A stretch of DNA of 64,000 bases from Chionoecetes opilio (Eukaryota; Arthropoda; Malacostraca; Decapoda; Majidae), in contig JACEEZ010001094.1 of NCBI GenBank assembly GCA_016584305.1, positions 418,683 through 482,682 of the forward strand, written 5' to 3'. Made by a program: the position numbers and the translations under genes. Shown piece by piece: positions 17,313-30,774 of the stretch. Under the pieces are notes generated by a model, which was given only the letters and a program-made list of their open reading frames with translations, had not been told where the DNA came from and made no database searches. Positions within the stretch are counted from its first letter, which is position 1; the number at the start of each line of letters is the position of its first letter.

Positions 17313-18825
17313 CACAGTGTACAGTCAGCCACAATGGATCGTAACGGTGTTATTAGATGTGTCACCTTTGCAGCAACTCTTTCCTTAGCTTTGGAAGCTG
17401 AGTTGCTATCACTCGTTTGCCTTGCATAGCCAGGAGGCGGGAAGTGTGTTTACCACCCAATGGTGAGGCAACTAGGGTTGGAAGATTCCCAAACCATTAA
17501 TGAATGGACTTGACTGAACAAGCCACAATACTGTCCAGCCTATGCTGCGTCCAATGACTCCCATCACCGAGAAACAAGACATGTGTATGTCATGCTTGGC
17601 GCCGATCCCGGTCAACAAATGACCGAGCGATCAGTCTTCTCTGCTACGCTCGTTTTCTTCCGAATTACGTTTGTTGGTGGATCAAGTCGTAGGAAAACCA
17701 CTGAGTTTTTGTAAGTGTGACCCGGTCTTAAGATTCGTTACGAGCGAGCGCGAAGCGCTCGAGAGTCCTCACTGGATACGGGATTTTTCTCACATCTAGC
17801 GGCTGATCCGACCCGACCGACCGTCACGCTTTTCAGGAGCTTATATCTTTGGAATCCCGCTTCCGATTGACAAGCGGTTTTCGCCATCTGATATCAATCC
17901 CTATTCGCGCCTAGACAAATTTCCTTGCTATCGGGTTTCTACGGGCTCGCTCGTCCTTCGCCGATTAAGGCGTCTTACTGGTTAAAGCAGGTCACCACTG
18001 TATCACATTCGTGTTTCCTTTAGGATTCCTATTGTTTTCATCATTATGATTGCAATTATTTGCAGAAGCTGTTGAAGAATTAACTGATTCGAGAGGCTTC
18101 GTGAACTTGAAGTGAAACAATGAACCGTGAAATGATCACTACTAATGACTCGCTCCCTCGGGTCGCCTTACTGTTCAGTTCTTTTCTGCTCCAAGATTCA
18201 TGACTCAAGCCCCATAATATGTAGCTACTAATTTTCACAATACATACGATCTTTCTTTCTCTTTTCAGTTCTCCAAGAGTCACCATCTCACGCCAGCCAG
18301 GACACAGGGACGCGTGACTGAGACGACTGTAGGGAGGGGAGGGTGAGGGAGGGAGGGCGGTAAGATCACAGACAGACAGGAAGGGATTGAAGGGATTGAA
18401 GGGGAATGTATAGGAGGCAACAGCGTGGAGGAAGGGAAGGGAAGGGAAGGGAAGGAGGGTAATAGGGTAAAAACAATGCCTTTCTCCGCACAATGAAGGG
18501 CAGCCTAAGGTTGCCTATTGGAAGACAAACTGACCTAATGTCACTTACAAACGTATGCATCAAGACGTGTTGTGTTCATGTTAATACTTGAATGGTTCGA
18601 GAATGACATCACTGTTGTTATTGCAATTATTATCATTATCATCACTGTTATCATTACGCTATACTTGATAGCCAGCAAATGAAAGGTGATGAAGAGAAGG
18701 TACACATGCAGGCAAGGCGAGGAGTCGAGGTGTACACTACATCATTTGTTTTTTTGTAATCATGAACACTTAAGAAACTGTACCGTACACACGAACAAAG
18801 AAAGTCAGTAATATGACGGGAATAG
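17313..18825. other. Unique intronic sequence, nothing recognised
   Basis: Includes GC-balanced sequence 17430-18000 without motifs, a GGGAAGGGAAGGGAAGGGAA run (about 18435) and short AAT runs near 18620. No gene supported. Confidence 0.35.
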
Positions 18826-18964
18826 AAATAATAATAATAATGATAACAAGAATATCATTATCAATAAACCTCACTACTATTATCATTATTATTAATGTTA
18901 TCACTATCTATTAACAGCTATGATATTAATAATGATAATGATAATATTGATTATAATAATAATA

Positions 18965-18996
<32 letters not shown>

Positions 18997-19110
18997 GCAA
19001 TACTAATAATAATGATGAAAAGTAATAGTAATGCTGGTAATAATGAAAATAAAAATAAACTAATACCTAATACTACTACTAATATTAATATTAATAAAAA
19101 AAAATGAAAA
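18826..19110. repeat. (AAT)n-rich tract
   Basis: ATAATAATA runs with GAT, TTA and ACT variants. The cleanest part is 18956-18992. Confidence 0.9.
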
Positions 19111-19426
19111 TAATAATAATAATAACAAACTTAGGAATGAAGAAACGAATAATGCGATAGCCGGAAAAACAAGTAAACAGACCAGCACAAAAACACAACA
19201 TAAGATTGCAGGAAAAACTAAACAAAAAAACTACACGATATAATAAAAATACAAAGAAAGTTATTAATTGAATAATACTTCAAGAAAAAATAGCAACTTT
19301 AAAGAAGGAAACTGATAAAACAAAAGATGTAAGAAGAAAAAATACGAAAAGGGTAGACAAATAAATAAAATTGCCTTAGAAACAAGAGTGGTGTGACAGT
19401 AGACAAAGCTGTGACTGTACAGCAAT

Positions 19427-19457
<31 letters not shown>

Positions 19458-19914
19458 CACTTACGGTTGCAGTCACTTCCTGTAGAAAGAGAAAAAAAAG
19501 AGACACGAAAATAAGTAAATAAGTAAGTTAGTTACCATCAATATTAAATAACGGATTAAGAAATGGAACAATCACAGAAAAGGTTACAATAATACACAGA
19601 AAAACACATACACATACTTACATGAATACAATACGTACATCTAATATTACACACACAAAAAAGTACTCACATTATACGAGTAAATAGTCACGGCTAAAAT
19701 CATCACACACGGATATTTACGAAAGCAAGAACACAGCTATGAGGAAGGGCAACACAATGATACACCAAACTGGGTCTGTTAAAGTGATACATTAGATTGA
19801 ATGCGACAGAAAGAGAAGATCACACAATAGCACATGACTGCGAACTCAAGATAAAATATTGAGGTTTGACATATAAGAAGGGTCAATGCCCTCTGACTGA
19901 CTGACTGTCTTGTC

Positions 19915-19975
19915 GCCTCCGTGGTGTAGTGGCTAGCGTGACTATAGCTACGAAGCTGCGGGCCCTGGTGAAACT
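19915..19975 (+). mobile_element. Truncated tRNA-derived SINE head
   Basis: CCTCCGTGGTGTAGTGGCTA resembles the A-box half of the tRNA-derived SINEs elsewhere in this window (TGGTGTAGTGG). There is no B box. It runs into AAT repeats. Confidence 0.5.
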
Positions 19976-20005
19976 TATATTAAAAATAACAATACTAACA
20001 ATAAT

Positions 20006-20009
20006 GATA

Positions 20010-20061
<52 letters not shown>

Positions 20062-20085
20062 TAATAATAATAATAATAATGATAG
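20006..20085. repeat. (AAT)n tract
   Basis: AATAATAAT repeated about 26 times with one slip. A complementary ATT-rich stretch follows at 20237-20305, allowing pairing. Confidence 0.93.
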
Positions 20086-20529
20086 CAATAGCGACAATAA
20101 CTAGAGCACTGGGAGAGCGTATACCAGTGAGTATAAGTGATGGCTGGAAAGGTCGCTACCGAGAAGCAGGGACGGCGGGATAAACTCTGCGGTGACGCCT
20201 TGCCGCGTTTCACTAACACCGTAATATTTTTATGCTTTATTATTATTATTATTACTATTATTATTTTAATCATCGATATTATCATTATCATTATTTATAT
20301 TATCCGCGGCCGCGTCAGGTGGGGCAAACACTCCTCGCATTGCAGATACAACACAAAGTGTTCGCATTTAAGATTGGGAACACGTTCTCTGCCGAAAGTA
20401 TTGTGTCAACCGCGGCCTGTATTTCACGCACACTTTAGCCTTGGACAGATCGAGTCGTTCTGTGTTAGTGTCAGGGCCTTTGTAGCGCCTTCCTCCTGAC
20501 GTTGCTGTTCTTCTTGACACCCTGCAGAG

Positions 20530-21130
20530 ACCTAGTATTTCTTGAGGGTATTAACACCCTCAGAATCAGTCCCCTGGACGGACGTCTGAGGAACGCCCTC
20601 AGGAGGTTCGTCCTTTACAGGTGTGGCCTCGTTACGCGCAGAAACATCCTGAATGAGGCAAGAGTCCTTATCGGGACTGGCAGATTCCTGACGCCCTGGG
20701 TCTTGGGCGGAGACTTGGGAGACACGAGTCATGGGTTTAGAGAGGTTTGGCTGCTCCTCAGTGTCTGAGGAACAGTCACAAGGCTTGTCTGGTCACCGGT
20801 CGTCTGCACCGCCGTGAGTGTGGTGCCTTTACCCACAGTCTGTGCCGCCACGCTTTTCACAACACCGTGATCAGTCTGTAGCGACACTTGGACGGTGGAG
20901 ACAGCGCGTGTATGTGCCGCCGCGTGCGAGAGCAGCACATCATCAATCTGGTGTGCCCTGTGCGCGGCGGTCACAGCCTCGGTCTGTTAAGCCGCGGTGG
21001 AGACAGGATCAGTCTGTAACGCCACGCACGCGGTCGTTGGGCCGTCAGTCTGCACCGCCACCCCCATTGCATCAGTGACAGCCTCGCACTGTGTCCCAAT
21101 GTCCACAATTTGCCTTTGTCCTGAAATGTC
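20530..21130 (-). pseudogene. GC-rich degraded coding stretch with repeated QTD/QTE motifs
   Basis: The minus strand reads REVFADISGQRQIVDIGTQC, then a run in which VAVQTD, VALQTD, QTE, VSLQTD, VAAQT and TAVQTT recur every 12-30 residues. It then shifts frame near 20790 into a polar, acidic tail (CDCSSDTEEQPNLSKPMTRV and TPVKDEPPEGVPQTS). One in-frame TAA lies at 20987-20989. GC-rich third positions and the coherent composition suggest former or current coding. The frameshift and stop suggest decay, or a small unrecognised intron. No family was recognised. It lies in the last pHCl intron on the same strand. Confidence 0.35.
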
Positions 21131-21539
21131 TGCGAAGACTTCGCGTGAGTTTGTGTGCGATTGAAATACAGGCCTTTCCCTTCATCTCCGAGGGCTTAGC
21201 CTCGGGGGCCTGGCGGGGCACGGCCTGCAGCTCGCGCCGGCCACCGACTTTATGTTGGGCGACCATCACTGCGCGTTGCCTTTCCGTGGCGGCGGGACGG
21301 ATGGTGGGAGCGCCGGGCCCTTTGCGGTGGGATGCCCGGGCTTGTGCGTGGTGCAGGGAGGTAAATTAGATCAGATACGATAACACTATGATGCAAAAGT
21401 AAAAAAAAAAAAATGAAGATACTGAATAAACTACATAGATAAAAAAACATCAATAGCTACACAAACACAGACAAGCAAATAATTATCACACCATTGTCAT
21501 TTCTTACCTCGAAGATTTGGAGGAAGGACAGAGGATGCG

Positions 21540-21856
<317 letters not shown>

Positions 21857-22074
21857 CTGGGGATAAGGTGCTTTGAGGTGACATGAGGCCTGGGCGAGGC
21901 GGGGGTAGATGCCAATACATACACACGCACACACCCACCCACACATACACAGTAATTATTATTACTTTAGTCAGTTACATAATCACACACATACACACAT
22001 ACACACTCACTCACTCACACACACACACACACACACACATACACACAAACATCTTATCTCTTTATCCCGTATAG

Positions 22075-22222
22075 AAGCATAGAAGCCTGGAATAACCTTG
22101 ATGCATAAGTGATTAATGCAAGAAGTATTCAGGACTTCAAAGGCAAGCTGGATAATAGTAGATTTGGAGATGGGACAGTACGAGCATAGCTCTTTTCCTG
22201 TATGTTACAACTAGGTAAATAC
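22075..22222 (+). mobile_element. 3' end of a LINE (reverse-transcriptase C-terminal fragment), family 2
   Basis: The plus strand reads RSIEAWNNLDA, stop, VINARSIQDFKGKLDNSRFG, then DGTVRA and stop. This matches the usual last ~40 residues of crustacean non-LTR retrotransposon polymerases (WNxL...VxNAxSIxxFKxxLD). The tail TTACAACTAGGTAAATACAA follows. It is 5'-truncated with one in-frame stop. Confidence 0.7.
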
Positions 22223-22227
22223 AACTT

Positions 22228-22495
22228 CTCCGTAGTGTAGTGGTTAGCACGCTCGGCTCACAACCGAGAAATCCCGGGTTCGATCCCCGGGCGGAGTGAA
22301 GATAGATGTGTGGTCTTTCTTAAAACCCGAGCCCCTGTCCACCCAGCAGTAAATGGGTACCGGGTGTTAGCCGGGGGTTTGTGACCCCCCTCCCGGGGTG
22401 GTGGCTTCGGCCAACACTAAGCTGCAGCGATAGATCACTACGGCTCTGAGGAATTATCCTCTAAACAAACAAACAAACAACTAGGTAAATACATA
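22228..22495 (+). mobile_element. tRNA-Val-derived SINE, family A copy 1
   Basis: The tRNA-like head spans 22228-22298. The A box is TAGTGTAGTGG, the anticodon stem-loop CTCGG-CTCACAA-CCGAG carries a CAC (Val) anticodon, and the B box is GGTTCGATCC. A conserved body follows (AAAACCCGAGCCCCTGTCCA, AATGGGTACCGGGTGTTAG, CCCGGGGTGGTGGCTTCGGC), then (AAAC)n and ACTAGGTAAATACATACACA, merging into (AC)n. Body and tail identify it as a SINE and not a working tRNA gene. Confidence 0.88.
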
Positions 22496-22529
22496 CACAC
22501 ACACACATACACACACACATATACATCCA

Positions 22530-22560
<31 letters not shown>
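22496..22560. repeat. (AC)n microsatellite after SINE A1
   Basis: Imperfect CA run directly following the SINE tail. Confidence 0.85.
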
Positions 22561-22561
22561 G

Positions 22562-23271
<710 letters not shown>

Positions 23272-23639
23272 AAGAAGAAGATAAATCAACAATGGGACGT
23301 ATCTCCACAACAAGGACATGAGCAGCGGCGGCATGAACAACAGGCAGTAGGATACAAACAACATTTACTCTCTAGTCCAACATGAACAATCTAAACCAAC
23401 GCATCTAAACACAAACACAATTATACATAAATCCCACTAACCTCAACAGTCCACAATTGCACACTGAAAAAGTTCATTCATTCCATCCAGTCACACAACT
23501 TTTTTCCCATAAGTCTAATAATTAGTAATAAATCTAGACTAATCATGCCAATTTATTCCGAACATTTTTCGCTGTTATTTGTGGTTTTATAACGAAAAGT
23601 GAAACATAGAAGAGAAAATTGTCATCCAACACGCTGCTG

Positions 23640-26610
23640 TGGTGATGGGGTGATGGGGTGTGCTGTGTGTGCTACAGGGAAGGGCTGTGTGATGGGGTGT
23701 GCTATGTGTGCTGCAGGGAAGGGCTGTCTGATGGGGTGTGCTGTGTGTGCTGCAGGGAAGGGCTGTGTGATGGGGTGTGCTGTGTGGGGTGCAGGGAAGG
23801 GCTGTCTGATGGGGTGTGCTGTGTGGGGTGCAGGGAAGGGCTGTGTGATGGGGTGTGCTGTGTGTGCTGCAGGGAAGGGCTGTGTGATGGGGTGTGCTGT
23901 GTGTGCTGCAGGGAAGGGCTGTGTGATGGGGTGTGCTGTGTGTGCTGCAGGGAAGGGCTGTGTGATGGGGTGTGCTGTGTGGGGTGCAGGGAAGGGCTGT
24001 GTGATGGGGTGTGCTGTGTGTGCTGCAGGGAAGGGCTGTGGTGATGGGGTGTGCTGTGTGTGGGTGCAGGGAAGGGCTGTGTGATGGGGTGTGCTGTGTG
24101 GGGTGCAGGGAAGGGCTGTGTGATGGGGTGTGCTGTGTGGGGTGCAGGGAAGGGCTGTGGTGATGGGGTGTGCTGTGGGGTGCAGGGAAGGGCTGTTGAT
24201 GGGGTGTGCTGTGTGGGGTGCAGGGAAGGGCTGTGTGATGGGGTGTGCTGTGTGTGCTGCAGGGAAGGGCTGTGGTGATGGGGTGTGTTGTGTGTGCTGC
24301 AGGGAAGGGCTGTGTGATGGGGTGTGCTGTGTGGTGTGCAGAGAAGGGCTGTGTGATGGGGTTGTGCGGGGGGGGGGGGGGGGTGTGGTGGGGTTGCGCA
24401 GGAAGGGCTGTGTGATGGGGTGTGCTGTGTGGTGCAGGGAAGGGCTGTGTGATGGGGTGTGCTGCGTGTGCTGCAGGGAAGGGGCTGTGATGGGGTGTGC
24501 TGTGTGGTGCAGGGAAGGGCGTGTGTATGGGGTGTGCTGTGTAGGGTGCAGGGAAGGGCTTGGTGATGGGGTGTGCTGTGTGGGTGCAGGGAAGGGCTGT
24601 GTGATGGGGTGTGCTGTGTGTGGTGCAGGGAAGGGCTGTGTGAATGGGTGTGCTGTGTGGTGCTGCAGGGAAGGGCTTGGTGATGGGGTGTGCTGTGTGG
24701 GGTGCAGGGAAGGGCTGTGTGATGGGGTGTGCTGTGTGGGTGCAGGGAAGGGCTGTGTGATGGGGTGTGCTGTGTGTGCTGCAGGGAAGGGCTGTGTGAT
24801 GGGGTGTGCTGTGTGGGGTGCAGGGAAGGGCTGTGTGATGGGGTGTGCTGTGTGGGGTGCAGGGAAGGGCTGTGTGATGGGGTGTGCTGTGTGTGCTGCA
24901 GGGAAGGGCTGTGTGATGGGGTGTGCTGTGTGGTGCAGGGAAGGGCTGTGTGATGGGGTGTGCTGTGTGGGGTGCAGGGAAGGGCTGTGTGTGATGGGGT
25001 GTGCTGTGTGTGCTGCAGGGAAGGGCTGTGTGATGGGGTGTGCTGTGTGGTGCAGGGAAGGGCTGTGTGTGATGTGGGTGTGCTGTGTGGGGTGCAGGGA
25101 AGGGCTGTGTGATGGGGTGTGCTGTGTGGCTGCAGGGAAGGGCTGTGTGATGGGGTGTGCTGTGTGGTGCAGGGAAGGGCTGTGTGATGGGGTGTGCTGT
25201 GTGGGGTGCAGGGAAGGGCTGTGTGATGGGGTGTGCTGTGTGGTCAGGGAAGGCTGTGTGTGGTGTGCTGTGTGGGCAGGGAAGGGCTGTGTGATGGGGT
25301 GTGGCTGGTGGTGGCTGAGGGAAGGGCTGTGTGATGGGGTGTGCTGTGTGGGGTGCAGGGAAGGGCTGTGTGATGGGTGTGTGCTGGTATGGGTTGGGGG
25401 TGCAGGGAAGGGCTGTGTGATGGGGTGTGCTGTGTGTGCTGCAGGGAAGGGCTGTGTGATGGGGTGTGCTGTGTGGGGTGCAGGGAAGGGCTGTGTGATG
25501 GGGTGTGCTGTGTGGGGTGCAGGGAAGGGCTGTGTGATGGGGTGTGCTGTGTGGCTGCAGGGAAGGGCTGTGTGATGGGGTGTGCTGTGTGGGTGCAGGG
25601 AAGGGCTGTGTGATGGGGTGTGCTGTGTGGGTGCAGGGAAGGGCTGTGTGATGGGGTGTGCTGTGTGGGGTGCAGGGAAGGGCTGTGTGATGGGGTGTGC
25701 TGTGTGGGGTGCAGGGAAGGGCTGTGTGATGGGGTGTGCTGTGTGGGGTGCAGGGAAGGGCTGTGTGATGGGGTGTGCTGTGTGGGTGCAGGGAAGGGCT
25801 GTGGTGATGGGGTGTGCTGTGTGGGTGCAGGGAAGGGCTGTGTGATGGGGTGTGCTGTGTGGGGTGCAGGGAAGGGCTGTGTGATGGGGTGTGCTGTGTG
25901 GGGTGCAGGGAAGGGCTGTGTGATGGGGTGTGCTGTGTGGGGTGCAGGGAAGGGCTGTGTGATGGGGTGTGCTGTGTGGGGTGCAGGGAAGGGCTGTGTG
26001 ATGGGGTGTGCTGTGTGGGTGTGCAGGGAAGGGCTGTGTGATGGGGTGTGTTGTGTGGGGTGCAGGGAAGGGCTGTGTGATGGGGTGTGCTGTGTGGGGT
26101 GCAGGGAAGGCTGTGTGATGGGGTGTGCTGTGTGGGGTGCAGGGAAGGGCTGTGTGATGGGGTGTGTGTGTGGTGGTGCAGGGAAGGGCTGTGTGATGGG
26201 GTGTGCTGTGTGGGGTAGGAAGGCGGGATGAGGGCTGTGTGAGTGATGGGGTGTGCTGTGTGGGGTGCAGGGAAGGGCTGTGTGATGGGGTGTGCTGTGT
26301 GATGGGGTGTGATGGGGTGTGCTGTGTGGGGTGCAGGGAAGGGCTGTGGTGATGGGGGTGCGTGTGGATGCATGGAAAGTGGATGGGTGTGTGTGTGGGT
26401 GCAGGGAAAGGCTGTGTTGATGGGGTGTTTCTGTTGGTGCATGGAGCTGTAGTGATGGGGTGTGCTTGTGTGGTGCAGGAAGGGCTGTGTGATGGATCGT
26501 GATGTGTGGGGTGCAGGAAGGACTGTGTGATGGGCTGTGCATACCTGTTGATGGCTGTGCTGTCGATGGATAGATTGCTATGGTGCGTGTGCAGGAAGGC
26601 TGTGTGATGG
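23640..26610. repeat. 3-kb minisatellite, 39-bp unit, about 75 copies
   Basis: The unit is TGCAGGGAAGGGCTGTGTGA then TGGGGTGTGCTGTGTGGGG, 39 bp. A common 38-bp variant lacks one G, and a variant has GTGTGCTGC in place of GGGGTGC. Copies are near-identical from 23640 to about 26340 and degenerate to the right. Because 39 is divisible by three, minus-strand frames stay open for 951-1014 codons as a 13-residue repeat (HTAHPITQPFPAP). This is an artefact of the array, not a gene. Confidence 0.97.
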
Positions 26611-26689
26611 GGACTGGGAAAGAATGCACACCATGAGAATAGAAAGGAAACAACTCTAGGTTTCAAAACAAGTCAATAACTATCATTAA

Positions 26690-26692
<3 letters not shown>

Positions 26693-26756
<64 letters not shown>
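26693..26756. repeat. (CT)n(AT)n compound microsatellite
   Basis: CT run 26693-26730 followed directly by an AT run. Confidence 0.95.
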
Positions 26757-27065
26757 CATAGATAACAGTATATCAGGATCGGACACTGAAATTCACCGTT
26801 TTGCAGTAATGGTCCAATAACCGGAAAGCGGCCCTATGCATTCTATCCTAGTTATTTCGGCTCTTAGTTGACATGAATCGATGAAACTAATGATAATAAT
26901 AAAAGCTAATGGTCTCTACTTCAATGTCTAGAAGCCTTATATAAATCTGCTAAAACGTTTCGTCATACCACTAAAAAAAAACAAATGTACCAAACATACT
27001 TACTACTATAGTAAGCTGTATTCACCCCATATTCAACAAATGGCCTAGCATCATTGTGCAACACA

Positions 27066-27660
27066 TGGAATGTCAGTTCTTCTTCACACCTGTCAGCTTG
27101 TACCACTTATCGCCACTTTGCGACATAGTCCCACGTTCTGTGGAAGCACCAGCCCTGCGCTTGCCGCGGACATCACTGTTGATGTCACGCACCGTATTGC
27201 CAGCAAATAGATTCAAGAGTGCACCAGCTATCTGTCGGATGAGCTTGTCCAGGCTGTGCCCTTTACAGCAGGAGCCCCAGTCAGCTGGGCATTCTGGCTT
27301 GTGAGGGCGTTCACCACCTCCACGAACACCTTCCTGGGCAAGGAACACTCCAGCAGCTGGCGTCGCCTGGTCTACTTTGCGAGACCTCGCCAGATGTGGC
27401 AGCTTTCCAGCGTGATGTCAATGGCAGTGAAGGACGAGACCAGGAGCTCGCCGCGGTCCAAGAGACTCGGTGAACGACCTGTAGATGGCCTTCACCTGCT
27501 CACCAGGGTTCTCTTTCAAACTGACGTCCAGCGGTGCAGCCTCTCTGTCGACCAGCAGGTCAGCACAGGCACCGCACTTTTTGCCTTTGGTTGACCAACG
27601 GGCCAGGTACCCGGCAATGTGACCCAAGGCGGCTTTGGTAGAGCCGTCCATCTCCTCACA
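27066..27660 (-). pseudogene. Decayed DNA-transposase C-terminal relic (P/THAP9- or hAT-like)
   Basis: Two overlapping minus-strand frames read like one transposase tail broken by frameshifts and stops. The first gives MDGSTKAALGHIAGYLARW then KKCGACADLLVDRE, resembling the xxIAGYxxRK...CxxC segment near the end of P-element/THAP9-like and some hAT transposases. After a frame change there is LLECSLPRKVFVEVVNALTS, then another frame with RQIAGALLNLFAGNTVRDIN and a KWYKLTG end. No catalytic residues can be assigned with confidence, and no intact ORF or TIRs were found. GC content is higher than in neighbours. A diverged cellular gene is possible but the breaks argue against it. Confidence 0.5.
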
Positions 27661-28083
27661 TTGTTTGGCCCACCACCTCCACCAACTCCTCTGCCTACTG
27701 CATGTCCTCGGCCTGCATGTCCTTGGTCAACATGTCCTTTGCTATCCTTCATGATCTAGGGCAGCTGGTGCAGGACCCTACCCGTATTCCTGACCACCGA
27801 ACTATTTAGCCAGCCAGCCAGTCAAAACCATCCGGTTAGCCAGTTTCCTGCCTAAGGGATGGCCGTTCTTACCCATGAAAAAATACACCAACACATTCAA
27901 ATACACCTTCGAACACAGTGCTAAGCACCTGAGGGGAATGGGTAAGCACCTCCACCTCCTCCTGTAGGTGCTCGACGAAATGTCTCCGCTGGATGTTCCC
28001 GAAAAGACATTTAACTACCAAGTGGCAGCAGTGAAGGGGACAGACAGACAGACACATAGAGGAAGGGGAGGCCTCTCTTCATC

Positions 28084-28239
<156 letters not shown>

Positions 28240-28389
28240 CAATGCGTCTCATCTGTTGAGAGGCGGACTGTGGCAGAGCAAGGAGAGGGCAGGTGGTAAC
28301 AGAGGAAGGAAAATGATGTTTAGGGAAGAGTGTGTGTGTGAGAGAACAAAACTAGATAATTATTCTAGGTAACAGCTTGATTTTCTAAC

Positions 28390-28427
28390 AGACAGACACA
28401 CACACACACACACACAAAACAAACACA

Positions 28428-28463
<36 letters not shown>
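28390..28463. repeat. (AC)n tract, interrupted
   Basis: CA runs with AAAC interruptions. Confidence 0.85.
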
Positions 28464-28465
<2 letters not shown>

Positions 28466-30774
28466 GTCGACATAATTCCGGTATAGAAGTACAAAAATGT
28501 GCATGGGTATTTAGGCAAACACCAAAAACAGTGCATTGCAAAAGCGAATTAATTACAAAACATGGAAAAAAAACAAGCGTGTGGATTCCCTCCCTCACTC
28601 ACAACACACATGAACAAACACATGAATGAATGACTCAGTGAATGAATGTACCAAGATGTGAATGAATGAAAGAATGAAGAAAGACGTGAAAGAATGAAGA
28701 AAGACTTGAAAGAATGAATTCATGTAAAAATGAATGAACAGCAAAAATATAACCCTTCAGTAATACAATACAGCTGTGACCCCAAACACAGCTGCACCCT
28801 AACAGCACAGCACCATCACACCGGTACACAGCACCCACAGGTAAGGCAACAGCAGCACCTTGGCAATCACCATCTTAGCCTCTATAACAAAGGTGCAGAG
28901 CGGTGCGGGCGGTGCTGATCTACTCCCTACACAACACCGTGAGGGGGGGAGGTGCGTGGTGGGGGGTGGGGGGTGTTATACTATCGTCCACTACGTTGGT
29001 GGGGGGGGGGAAGGGAGGGGAAGGCTACTAACTACCTTAACAGCATCATGACCAATGGGGGGGGGAGGGGGGCACGTCTGGTGGTGGTGGTGGTGGTGGT
29101 GGTGGTGGTGGTGGTGGTGGTACTTTTCCTCCCAGTCAGCCAGCAAGTAAACACAACAAAAGCCCCTGTGTTACCAAGGCACGTAATACAGTACTATTAA
29201 CCTCGTATTTCTTTAATTTCTAAGAGAGTCTGTTTCATTTCCGTTTTTTGAAAGGAAACCTGATATTTTTTCATGATTTAATGTTACTATTTATTTTTAC
29301 GCCAACTAATTGCTTTTCATGTCTCATCCTGCTTTCAAAGTATATTATTTTTCTCTTAATCTTTTTCTCCAAAGTATTGTTCACTTTTAAATGTTCCAGT
29401 GAGAACATTATACCTGATGGCGGTGGTAGTGGCCAGGTAATTCAGGTGATTAGCTAGCGTACTGTGCTGCTTCTAAGTGAGGGAACGACTACAGGTGAGA
29501 CTACCACTACCTCTACCCGGCTACACGGCACTTTCGGTATTTGTCAAAAACTATTCTAATGTATCGGTGAAGACTGTTGAGTGAGGCCAGGATCGGTGAA
29601 CTGCAAAGGGTGTTGAAATATTTATCATTACAGATTGAGACGAAGAGTTCATTTCGTTAGTAATGTGAGGTGTTCGTGTGTATGTACAAGGGTACGCGCG
29701 GCTTATCTGTGAGGGCATGGCGGCCAATCTCTTATCTGCAGCGGCGTGAGGCGGTCATCTGGGGCTGTGGACGCATGAACGAGTCCTTATGTGTCTGTTG
29801 GCAGGCCTACATGTTGAGGACGCGTTTCCCTGCTGGTAGTAATCAGAATGAGGATGAGGATGCTACTGTCACGTTATGAAGTGTTACCTGCGGCTGATCG
29901 CACTCTGACTGCTTATTTGCATCACGTCACAAGAATGGCTTTGCAGGCACACGCACCCCTCTCCTCGCCCCCGACTCAACACGGGGACGCGCTGTGACGA
30001 CCACTGCACCAAACAACACTCAGGGACCAGTGAGTGGTAAGCATTGTAAATTATATGTATACACTGCCTTAACTCCTTGCTTCAGTAACAAAAGCGTCGC
30101 CATGTATTTGTGTTGTACTTTTAATTCTAAACAGACGGAGGATTAGGCCACACTTGTGTTTACAATGGAGTGACAAACTGTTGGTGCGATTACTTGACTA
30201 CCAAACAAAATTCTACCCGAGTCATGGAGGAAGGGACATAGACATTCTTTGTATGTCATGCATCTCTTCTTTAAGTTCACTTCGTCTGGCTGCCTTGAGA
30301 AGGAAGGCTTGGAGAATAATCCCTATAACAGTCACGTAATATTTCATCTTGTTTTCTAGTATTCCAATCCTTCCCACACCCGGGGCTGACTGGATACACT
30401 CACCACCACACGACACACACACACACGACAAACACACACACCTGCACATGCCGCCCCTCCCTCCTTCCATACAAATAAATATTTACTTACAAGGTAATCC
30501 CTCTACACAAGGAAGCCCGAGAGAGAACCAAGTGTCATGTTAATTGTGAGCGGATAACACGTCAGCTGCAAGATGTTCATATAAACACACACACAGACAT
30601 ATTATATATATAGTCACGTATATCAACATATATGAGTCAAACACTAGGTGTGGCATCACACCTACATAGGTCACAGCGTCACTGCAGCACACAGAGGCGT
30701 GGGGAAGGCGGTGGCGACGCAGCCTCACACACACACAGGGCACAAGGGTAAGCACTAGGCACCTACGCAGGCTG
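28464..30774. other. No recognised gene; minor simple repeats
   Basis: Includes GAATGAAT-type repeats (28622-28740), G runs near 28945-29070, (GGT)n at 29079-29120 and short CA runs near 30418. No coding or mobile-element signal recognised. Confidence 0.35.

Noticed and set aside
22228..22298. Functional tRNA-Val(CAC) gene
   Set aside because: The same sequence with a conserved SINE body and tail occurs at 35943 and 63838, so it is a SINE head.
23587..26666. Minus-strand ORFs of 951 and 1014 codons rich in His/Pro/Thr
   Set aside because: They translate the 39-bp minisatellite in two frames. Every unit is 13 codons, and the plus strand is equally open.
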